Source: Chloroflexota bacterium (lineage in GTDB: Bacteria > Chloroflexota > Anaerolineae > CG2-30-64-16). Taken from it: a stretch of 64,000 nucleotides of DNA. The translations under genes and the position numbers were made by a program. Shown here piece after piece: positions 23,736-29,944 of the stretch. The first letter of the stretch is position 1. Each line of letters starts with the position of its first letter. The stretch lies in NCBI GenBank assembly GCA_026389845.1, contig JAPLHB010000068.1, forward strand, positions 20,374 to 84,373, written 5' to 3'. The notes beneath the pieces are model-generated. The model was not told the origin of the DNA and searched no databases. It saw only the letters and a program-made list of their open reading frames with translations.

Positions 23736-24998
23736 TCAAGGGAGCGCCGTTGCCCCATCCACCGCCCCGATCAACGCCTCACCGTGCTGTTGCAGCAGTT
23801 TCGCCCGCTCCTCCGGCACCTCTTTGACCTGGAGATACCGTGCCAGCAACTCGGCAGGCGTCAGCGCCTCCACGGAGACCGCGCCCAGGCGTTGGCGTTC
23901 CGTCCGCTCCACGTCCTTTTGCAACGCGGCGACGAAGTACGCGGCCTCCAGCGCCCGCGTGATCTCGCGCTCGACCAGCAGCGCCTCCTGTTCCTGCCGC
24001 AACTTGACGACCACCCGCACGACCGTCTCGGAGAGATCACCGCGGCTCTTGATGGCCGCGACGACCGCGGCGGTGGGGTCGGCAACGTCCCGCACGTCGG
24101 CCTTGACGGTGACGAAGGACCGCGCCTGGCGCTTATACCCGCGCACGAACTCCCACGTCGTCGGCCCGTCACCGATCTCGGCCACCACGAACCCCTTCGG
24201 CTCGTGCTCCTCGCCGAAGTCAATCCGCTCGATGCTGCCGGAGTAGAGCACGGGCGGCTGGAACTCACCGTTGAGGCTCTGGTGCTTGTGGATGTGGCCG
24301 AGCGCAACGTAGCGCCACGTCGGGTCGGCCAGCACGGAGCGGGGCAGCGCGGCGTCGCGGCCGATCATGATGTTCTGCTCGGAGCCGTGGCTGGCCTCGT
24401 TGACCGAGAAGTGGCCCACCAGAATCGCCGGGACGTCTGGACGCTGGCGCGCCTGTGTAGCGAGCGCCTGGAGATTCTCGATCATGGTGTTCTGCAGCAG
24501 CGTGTCCAGCTCGGTCAGGCTCTTGCCCTGCTGATCCTCGCGGCTGACCAGCGCGGAGCGCAGCGGGTAGGGCGCGGTGGCGACCTGGAGCGGCTGCCCG
24601 CAGCGACAGACGATCTGCGTCAGCTCCTCACGGTTGCCCACGATGACGTTGGGCACGTCCAGTGTGCCGAAGATGTCAATGCTGGTGGCGCGCTTGGCGA
24701 CCGCGGGCAGGTCGTGGTTGCCGACGAGCATCACCACCGGGATGCCCGCGTCCGCGATGCGCTTGATGCGCCGGGCGAACTCGCGTTGGTAGGTGGGGTT
24801 GGGGTCGCGCGTCTTGTACGCATCACCCGCGAAGACGAAAACGTCCACCCCCTGCTCGACCGCGTAGTCGCCGATGTCGCTCAGCCGGCGCAGAAAGTCC
24901 ATGACGCGGGCGTTGATCCCCGTGGCCGGGTCAACCCGGCCGTAGTTTTCCATGCCGATGTGGATGTCGGCGGTGTGGAGGAGTTTGATAGGTTCCAT
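23736..24998 (-). CDS. sbcD: SbcD/Mre11-type DNA exonuclease subunit
   Basis: The 420-residue protein has the metallophosphoesterase motifs in order: LLHTADIHIG, FAGDAYKTRD, VGNHDLP, LVGHFSV and ALGHIHKHQ. These bind two Mn ions, as in Mre11/SbcD nucleases that process DNA ends. I start at the ATG at 24998 (MEPIKLLHTADIHIG); 11 upstream in-frame residues come from a repeat. No sbcC/rad50 gene follows; the toxin-antitoxin pair lies downstream. The herA ATPase upstream on the same strand recalls archaeal Mre11-HerA clusters for end resection, but the nuclease NurA is not visible. Confidence 0.88.
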   Translation of the reverse strand: MEPIKLLHTADIHIGMENYGRVDPATGINARVMDFLRRLSDIGDYAVEQGVDVFVFAGDAYKTRDPNPTYQREFARRIKRIADAGIPVVMLVGNHDLPAVAKRATSIDIFGTLDVPNVIVGNREELTQIVCRCGQPLQVATAPYPLRSALVSREDQQGKSLTELDTLLQNTMIENLQALATQARQRPDVPAILVGHFSVNEASHGSEQNIMIGRDAALPRSVLADPTWRYVALGHIHKHQSLNGEFQPPVLYSGSIERIDFGEEHEPKGFVVAEIGDGPTTWEFVRGYKRQARSFVTVKADVRDVADPTAAVVAAIKSRGDLSETVVRVVVKLRQEQEALLVEREITRALEAAYFVAALQKDVERTERQRLGAVSVEALTPAELLARYLQVKEVPEERAKLLQQHGEALIGAVDGATALP

Positions 24999-25005
24999 CA
25001 GAGTG

Positions 25006-25046
25006 CTCACGCAAAGGCGCAAAGACGCCAAGGTATTATTCGGTTT
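25006..25046 (+). repeat. CTCACGCAAAGGCGC direct repeat, left copy
   Basis: CTCACGCAAAGGCGC followed by AAAGACGCCAAGG and a TTCGGTTT tail. The same 40-nt string in the same orientation is at 25502-25542, on the other side of the GxxExxY gene. Confidence 0.85.
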
Positions 25047-25068
25047 GATGCCTGCCGGATAGCACGCA

Positions 25069-25452
25069 TCACTCTGGAAGTTGATTTACGACCCGCTGGA
25101 TACCGTCTTTGATGCGAGCCTCACCGAAATTGATGAGAAGTCCCAGGCGCTTGTCAGCCAATCGCAGATAGGTGAGTAGCTGTTTCTGGTGAACAGGCGC
25201 CAACTTCTCGACCGATTTCAATTCGACGATCACCTTTTCTTCGACGATCATATCAATCCGGAAGCCAACAGGGATGCGTACCTTCTCATAAACGACGGGG
25301 AGATCTCGCTCCGTGTCAACGGCCAGTCCGCGTTTCCTAAGTTCGTACGCAAGCACTGCAAGGTAGACCGACTCCAATAATCCCGGCCCCAGCATTACGT
25401 GGATTTTGTACGCTGCATCTACGATCTGCGCCGCAATCTCATTCTCGGTCAT
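25069..25452 (-). CDS. GxxExxY family protein
   Basis: The 127-residue protein starts at MTENEIAAQIVDAAYKI (ATG 25452). The defining motif GPGLLESVY follows, and then a PD-(D/E)XK-like core: FRIDMIVEEKVIVELKSVEKL with Asp, then Glu-x-Lys. The end LGLLINFGEARIKDGIQRVVN is also typical. The biochemical function is unknown; a nuclease-like role is inferred from the motif. The upstream in-frame extension to 25575 is translated repeat sequence and is unlikely to be real. The gene sits between herA and sbcD and is bracketed by direct repeats. Confidence 0.88.
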   Translation of the reverse strand: MTENEIAAQIVDAAYKIHVMLGPGLLESVYLAVLAYELRKRGLAVDTERDLPVVYEKVRIPVGFRIDMIVEEKVIVELKSVEKLAPVHQKQLLTYLRLADKRLGLLINFGEARIKDGIQRVVNQLPE

Positions 25453-25501
25453 CGCTCTTCTCCTTCCTGAAAGATGTTGATAGATCATCGGAATAAAGCA
25501 T

Positions 25502-25564
25502 CTCACGCAAAGGCGCGAAGAACGCCAAGGTTTTTCGGCTTTGCGCCTTGGCGTCTTTGCGTGA
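25502..25564 (+). repeat. CTCACGCAAAGGCGC direct repeat, right copy, plus inverted copy
   Basis: CTCACGCAAAGGCGC and GAACGCCAAGG (25502-25542) repeat the left copy, and GCGCCTTGGCGTCTTTGCGTGA (25544-25564) adds the reverse complement. The latter makes a hairpin between herA's end and the GxxExxY gene. Confidence 0.85.
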
Positions 25565-25578
25565 AATTTATCCATCTC

Positions 25579-27360
25579 CTAATCAAACCCCTCGAATTCC
25601 TTCGGCGGCCGCATGGTCGCGACGTTGGCAGCGAGCGCCTGGCCCAACTCCTCCGGATCACGCACGCCCATTGCCTTGTAGAACTCGGTATCGTAGCGCC
25701 GCGTCTGGACGACGACCGGCATGGGCACCGCGTGGCCCAGGATGAGCGCCTGTTCGCGCGTGTCAAGCCGCGCCAGCACCTCGCGCAGCCCCTCGCCGCC
25801 GCTGACGCCCGACAGGACCGCCTTGATGTCCTCCGGGTTGTCCAGCAGCATCGTCACCCGCGTGCCGATCTGCGACATCACCTCGCCGTCAATGCCGCTG
25901 GGGCGCTGATCCACGATGAAGAGGGTCACGTTGTACTTGCGTAGCTCGCGTGCGATCGTGCCGAAGATTGTGTTACCCGCGATGGCCGGGTCGAGGAATT
26001 TGTGCGCCTCCTCGATGGTGATCACCAGCGGGGTCGGCTCGCCGCCCGCCGCGCCGAACGAGCGTTCCTTCTTTTCGACGTACTGCCGGTGGATGCGCCG
26101 CGTCAGGAAGTTCGCCACCAGGATGTACGCGCCCAGATCCGACCCGTAGCGGCCGAACTCCAGCACGACGTTGGTGCCCGCTTCCAGGTACTTCATGATC
26201 CGGCCCACCGAGTCGTCGAGCGCCTTCGGCTTGAGGAAGCCGTAGTTGCGCATCCGCTCGAAGCGACGGCGCAGCGCGGCCAGGGTGTTCTGTCCCTGAC
26301 CGGTGTCCTCGGCGAGCGCCTTCAGCCCCGAAATATCCTTGCCGGTGTCGGGATCGAACCCGCCGTAGCTGTCCACCCAGGCGTCGTCCAGGAAGTTGGT
26401 CAGCCACGCCCGGCCGAACTTGCGGTAGAGCGCGTAGACCGCCCCCACCTGCGGCTCGGAGAGGTTCAGGATGCCCGCCAGCATCTCCAGGTCTTCCGGC
26501 TCGATCTGGTCGTAGCCGATGTTCACAGTGTAATCGGGGTTGGAGCCGCGACGCCGCGACGATTCGTCGTCTAGCGTAAAAATGCTGACCCCGCCGGGAA
26601 AGATCTGCTTGAGGCCCTTGACGCGGCTGACCTGCTCAGAGCTGGCCTCCCAGCCGTACTCGTTGTGCATGTCGAAGATCAGGTTGACCGCCACGCGCTG
26701 CTGGATGATGCCGGCCAGCAGCAGTCGCGCCAGGAAGGTCTTGCCCGTGCCTGACTTGCCGAAGACGCCGCTCGACCGCTCGACCAGCCGCTCCAGGTTC
26801 AGCGTGATCTTGACGCTCTCCATGTCCAGCGGCGCGCCGATGTGGAAGAAGTGGCTGGTCTTCCCGCCCACCTTCCGCTCTCCCTCCGGCCCGAAGACCT
26901 GATCCACTTCGGCCTGGCTGGCGGTGGCGACCGGCGTGAAGTGCTCCGGCACGGTCTTCACCGGCTTGACCTCCTCCTTGCCCTCCTCCATGATGAGCAG
27001 TGGGCTGAGGTGCACGGTGCCAAAGGTGGTCGTGCCCCGGTAGATCGCCGCCAGGAAGGGATCGGTCACGTCGGGTGGCTGCTTGGCGATCATGTCGTTG
27101 GTGCTGTCGAGCGCCACGTCGGTGATCATGCAAAAAAAGCGCGCCCGCCGGCCCCGCGCCACCACGTAGCGCCCCACGGCCAGGTCTTCCAGAGAAACAT
27201 CGCGGTCGAGCTTGACCGCCAGCCCTTCGGACAGCGACCCGCCGATGACCACGCCGAGCTTGTCGGTGTGTTCAGCGGTGGCGCGCAGGGTCGCGCGTTC
27301 CTGAGTGGCAGTAGGGATGGCGTCGAATTCGGCGTCGGATGAGTATGGAGTGTCGGACAT
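25579..27360 (-). CDS. herA: HerA-type DNA translocase ATPase
   Basis: The 593-residue protein has an N-terminal HAS-barrel-like beta domain (residues about 30-150). Walker A is GKSGTGKT (about 205-212), Walker B with Glu is LVITIEEAHKF, and RELRKYNVTLFIVDQRPSGI carries the sensor/arginine region of HerA/FtsK ATPases. HerA hexamers pump duplex DNA in resection complexes with NurA and Mre11, or in phage-defence complexes with nuclease or Sir2 partners. It is followed by GxxExxY and sbcD on the same strand. The first 45 or so codons are repeated upstream twice (28204-28356 and 29407-29484). Confidence 0.9.
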   Translation of the reverse strand: MSDTPYSSDAEFDAIPTATQERATLRATAEHTDKLGVVIGGSLSEGLAVKLDRDVSLEDLAVGRYVVARGRRARFFCMITDVALDSTNDMIAKQPPDVTDPFLAAIYRGTTTFGTVHLSPLLIMEEGKEEVKPVKTVPEHFTPVATASQAEVDQVFGPEGERKVGGKTSHFFHIGAPLDMESVKITLNLERLVERSSGVFGKSGTGKTFLARLLLAGIIQQRVAVNLIFDMHNEYGWEASSEQVSRVKGLKQIFPGGVSIFTLDDESSRRRGSNPDYTVNIGYDQIEPEDLEMLAGILNLSEPQVGAVYALYRKFGRAWLTNFLDDAWVDSYGGFDPDTGKDISGLKALAEDTGQGQNTLAALRRRFERMRNYGFLKPKALDDSVGRIMKYLEAGTNVVLEFGRYGSDLGAYILVANFLTRRIHRQYVEKKERSFGAAGGEPTPLVITIEEAHKFLDPAIAGNTIFGTIARELRKYNVTLFIVDQRPSGIDGEVMSQIGTRVTMLLDNPEDIKAVLSGVSGGEGLREVLARLDTREQALILGHAVPMPVVVQTRRYDTEFYKAMGVRDPEELGQALAANVATMRPPKEFEGFD

Positions 27361-27407
27361 GGATCAGTTCCTTGACGAAAGACGAACGACGAACCGCGAA
27401 AAACGGG

Positions 27408-27436
27408 TTGACAAACCCGCCGAAACGTGGTAAGAT
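27408..27436 (+). promoter_or_regulatory. Promoter of the candidate small RNA
   Basis: TTGACA (27408-27413), a 17-nt spacer and TAAGAT (27431-27436), on the plus strand between divergent-free genes. No plus-strand gene begins after it; a structured segment ending in a T-run follows. Confidence 0.65.
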
Positions 27437-27442
27437 CAAGCC

Positions 27443-27543
27443 ACGATCAGAAAACTCTCCGGTTTTTGACGCCCAGCGATAAGGTCGCCGATTGTGGCGG
27501 CCTGCCGAGGCCAATTGGCCTGGCTAGCTGGGCGGGTTTTTTG
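27443..27543 (+). ncRNA. Candidate structured small RNA, about 100 nt
   Basis: The segment between the promoter and a T-run folds by eye into a closing stem CGCCCAGC/GCTGGGCG (27470-27477 with 27527-27534). This encloses a second stem GGTCGCC/GGCGGCC with one wobble pair, and a third perfect hairpin AGGCCAATTGGCCT. It ends in GGTTTTTTG. There is no open frame. Its last 20 nt are antisense to the 3' end of the DUF3800 gene. I know no named RNA family that matches; it could be a regulatory RNA of this island or a toxin-antitoxin-like RNA. Confidence 0.55.
27470..27542 (+). terminator. Rho-independent terminator of the candidate small RNA
   Basis: The closing stem CGCCCAGC/GCTGGGCG is followed by GGTTTTTT (27535-27542). 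On the other strand the same stem lacks a matching T-run, so it terminates plus-strand transcription. Confidence 0.6.
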
Positions 27544-28189
27544 TGTCTACTTGGAAGTGATATAGCAGCTTGATTCGGTGCTGCAGGCGGCTCAGGTTTT
27601 CGCCGTCACCCTGGGCGATAGCGCGCAAAATCGCCCCCGCGACCAAGTCAGCGATCTGGACCAGCGGTTCGCTACGTGAGCGCACGTTGAGCATTTTGCG
27701 AAACCCGCGGCGCATTCCTCTGCGCTTGAGTGCGCGCTTCAGAGCCAACAACGCTCTCCCCCTTGGGTCGAACTCGTCCAGCAATAAGATGGCTCCCTCG
27801 CGCTCCGACAGAGGTACTTGGGCGATCAATTCCGCGGCCAGCAGCGCATAGAAACTATGTGCGTCCAATGTGCGCAGGTAGACCGGCAGGGTCGTCTTGT
27901 CCACGGTTAGCGCATAGACCACAAAGTCCATCGCCTGCAACGTCTCGATAACCGCATGGCGCAGCGCGGCGCTGGAGAGCCTATGGTACTTGAATTCGTA
28001 GTCGGCCAGCAGGCCACGCTGCTCGCGCAAACGGGCCAATGCTTCCCGCAAGACATCGGGCTGAGCTGTAGCGATCAACGCCAGCACGAAATGCGTGGAT
28101 GCACCTTCATCAAACGAAAAACTGGCATCGCCGGCCTCGTCGCCAGCGAAAGTCAGGCACATCTGACTGTTTGGCATCAGTTCCTTCAT
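27524..28189 (-). CDS. DUF3800 domain protein
   Basis: The 221-residue protein begins with CLTFAGDEAGDASF, the acidic DE(A/S)GD motif of DUF3800. It also has LLLDEFDP in the middle and the closing motif PLVQIADLVAGAILRAI. DUF3800 is predicted to have an RNase H-like fold with clustered Asp residues, and is frequent in mobile and defence loci; its activity is not established. It lies between two copies of the herA 5' end, which marks it as an inserted module. GGGAGG precedes the ATG. Confidence 0.82.
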   Translation of the reverse strand: MKELMPNSQMCLTFAGDEAGDASFSFDEGASTHFVLALIATAQPDVLREALARLREQRGLLADYEFKYHRLSSAALRHAVIETLQAMDFVVYALTVDKTTLPVYLRTLDAHSFYALLAAELIAQVPLSEREGAILLLDEFDPRGRALLALKRALKRRGMRRGFRKMLNVRSRSEPLVQIADLVAGAILRAIAQGDGENLSRLQHRIKLLYHFQVDTKNPPS

Positions 28190-28203
28190 GCCAACCTCCC
28201 AAC

Positions 28204-28356
28204 TTACCGACCCATCGCCAGCCCCTCGGACAGCGAGCCGCCGATGACCACGCCGAGCTTGTCGGAATGTTCAGCGACGGCGCGCAGGGTGGAGCGTTCC
28301 TGGGTGGCGGAGGGAATCGCGTCGAATTCGGCGTCGAAAGAGTTGAGGTCGGTCAT
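28204..28356 (-). pseudogene. Duplicate of the herA 5' end, 50 codons (copy 2)
   Basis: The frame reads MTDLNSFDAEFDAIPSATQ, then the HAS-barrel opening KLGVVIGGSLSEGLAM, and stops at TAA just before the DUF3800 gene. Nucleotides 28216-28356 align with the true herA start (about 27210-27360), with scattered substitutions. It is too short to function as HerA and is best read as a scar of insertion. Confidence 0.85.
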
Positions 28357-28423
28357 AGCATACCCTTTGTGCGTAATTTGTCATTTTCGCAGAGGGCGCG
28401 TAAAATGCCGGTTGAGGTTCTCA

Positions 28424-28696
28424 ATGAGCACAACTATCAGCGCCGGCAAGCGCCCGTACTTCTTTTGGGACTACGAGATCACGGACGAAGAAGTCCGTGT
28501 CATTCTACGCGACGGCGAGCCGTTTGACAAGGCCTGGGCCATCAGCCGCATCCTGGAACACGCCAGTTGGGACGACATCTGGCGCTATCTGACGGTGGCC
28601 GACATTCGCACAAACTTCGAGAACCTGCGCTTCCGGCGGTCCCAGGATCAGGAGTTATGGGCCTACGCGCTCGATAGGTGGGCCGACCATGAGTAA
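28424..28696 (+). CDS. DUF6922-like antitoxin partner of an AbiEii toxin
   Basis: The 90-residue protein begins MSTTISAGKRPYFFWDYEIT and has a helical body ending in ELWAYALDRWADHE, the pattern of small proteins encoded just before nucleotidyltransferase toxins. It overlaps the toxin gene by 8 bp, so the pair is translationally coupled. The function as antitoxin is inferred from position and family resemblance. A decayed copy of its first codons and leader lies at 33317-33420. Confidence 0.75.
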   Translation: MSTTISAGKRPYFFWDYEITDEEVRVILRDGEPFDKAWAISRILEHASWDDIWRYLTVADIRTNFENLRFRRSQDQELWAYALDRWADHE

Positions 28697-29387
28697 AACA
28701 CACGACTCCGACTTAGCCTCTCCCTGGCTCACACCGCTCCAGGCGAGCGTTCTTGAACGCTTTTTCGCCGCCGAGGCGGGTGAACGTTTCTTCCTGACCG
28801 GCGGCACGGCCCTGGCTGCGTTCCATCTGCACCATCGCGTGAGCGTAGACCTGGATCTGTTCACCCTGGACGATCTGGCCTTGCGCGAGGCCGATGTGTT
28901 GATCCCTCAACTGGCGGCCGACGTGGGCTGCCGTCTCGGAGCGATGCGGCGCACAGAACATTATCGGGAGATCTTCCTCGAACCAGAAACCGGCGACCCG
29001 TTGAAGATAGACCTGGTACGAGACTTCGGCCCCCAGTACGGCGGGCATCTCAGAGTTGACCGGGTTATCGTAGATAGCATCGAGAACATCGGCGCCAACA
29101 AGGTCACGGCCATCTTGGGTCGCACCGAGCCGAAGGACTTCGTGGACCTGTACTTCATCCTCCGAGCCGGATACGACTTCGACGACCTGTTGGCGAAAGC
29201 ACAGACCAAAGACCTGGGCCTGCACCCCTTCTATCTGGCTGGGTCACTCCGACAGGTGCGCAATTTCCGACGTTTGCCGGTGACTACACCTCCGTTGACA
29301 CTCTTCGAGCTTCAACAGTTCATACTGGCGCTGGCCGACCGGTTGTTGGAGCAGGCGCGTCCGCCCGAAAACAACTCTGCTGTCTGA
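28689..29387 (+). CDS. AbiEii/AbiGii family nucleotidyltransferase toxin
   Basis: The 232-residue protein has the nucleotidyltransferase motif FLTGGTALAAFHL, followed by the catalytic Asp pair in VSVDLDLFT. A later conserved Lys/Asp segment is NKVTAILGRTEPKDFVDLYFIL. AbiEii toxins add nucleotides to tRNA acceptor ends and cause growth arrest in phage abortive infection. The partner antitoxin gene overlaps its start. The pair lies between the second and third herA 5' copies, on the opposite strand to the surrounding island. Confidence 0.88.
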   Translation: MSKTHDSDLASPWLTPLQASVLERFFAAEAGERFFLTGGTALAAFHLHHRVSVDLDLFTLDDLALREADVLIPQLAADVGCRLGAMRRTEHYREIFLEPETGDPLKIDLVRDFGPQYGGHLRVDRVIVDSIENIGANKVTAILGRTEPKDFVDLYFILRAGYDFDDLLAKAQTKDLGLHPFYLAGSLRQVRNFRRLPVTTPPLTLFELQQFILALADRLLEQARPPENNSAV

Positions 29388-29406
29388 CCTGGGATGAAGC
29401 AACCCA

Positions 29407-29484
29407 TCATCGGCGGCTTCTGCGCACCTCTGGGGCGGATGGGATGGCGTCGAATTTGGCGTCGGATGAGTTGAGGTCGGTCAT
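29407..29484 (-). pseudogene. Duplicate of the herA 5' end, 25 codons (copy 3)
   Basis: The frame MTDLNSSDAKFDAIPSAPEV diverges after 17 codons and stops at TGA. The first codons share MTDLNS with copy 2, whereas the present herA begins MSDTPYSSDAEFDAIP. Its ATG overlaps the stop of the ABA-sandwich gene as ATGA, so herA was probably once coupled directly to that gene. Confidence 0.8.
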
Positions 29485-29930
29485 GGGGCGCTGTACTCCT
29501 TCTGGGTGATCAAGCACTCTGGATGTACGGCGATGGCCCTCAACGCGGCGTTGCAGATGGCGAGTGGTAGCTGCAGATCTGTGCTATACCCTGATTGATT
29601 GTTCTGACCCGTAAAATCCACCTGCCAAACCTGCCGCCGTTCAGAATCAACCGAATGTAAACACCTCATTTCAACACCCCATCCTTTTGCATTCATGGCC
29701 TGTACCACATCAAAAGCGAGAACAACGTCAACGCTGTAGTGTAGCGGCTCATCGCAGAATTCCCATACCCACCATTCCGTCGGTGTGGTATCCGGTCTGC
29801 GCCGTCGCCATAGTGCAGTATGCAACCGTCCATCATGTAATTCGGGTTGATCTCGGAACTTCTCCCAGTCCAAGACGTGACGGTGAATAAGCGTGTCCAG
29901 TTCGCGTCGTTGCGCGTAAGTCAGCGCCAT
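29481..29930 (-). CDS. Phage ABA sandwich domain-like protein
   Basis: The 149-residue protein begins MALTYAQRRELDTLIHRHVL (ATG 29930 after AGAGGGGG). The body WWVWEFCDEPLHYSVDVVLAFDVVQAMNAKGW...LQLPLAICNAALRAI resembles the small ABA-sandwich domain found in phage and mobile-element proteins; its role is unknown. It follows the methylase gene by 14 bp and ends with ATGA at the third herA-start copy. Confidence 0.6.
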   Translation of the reverse strand: MALTYAQRRELDTLIHRHVLDWEKFRDQPELHDGRLHTALWRRRRPDTTPTEWWVWEFCDEPLHYSVDVVLAFDVVQAMNAKGWGVEMRCLHSVDSERRQVWQVDFTGQNNQSGYSTDLQLPLAICNAALRAIAVHPECLITQKEYSAP

Positions 29931-29944
29931 CAGATATCCCCCTC

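Noticed and set aside
23478..25112. Long plus-strand open frame opposite sbcD
   Set aside because: The minus strand holds all five metallophosphoesterase motifs; the plus-strand translation is low-complexity and matches nothing.
25453..25575. N-terminal extension of the GxxExxY protein
   Set aside because: The extra residues are translated repeat words (HAKTPRRK type); the family start is MTENEIAAQ.
27524..28189. NurA nuclease next to herA
   Set aside because: The motifs DEAGD and QIADLVAGA identify DUF3800, not NurA.
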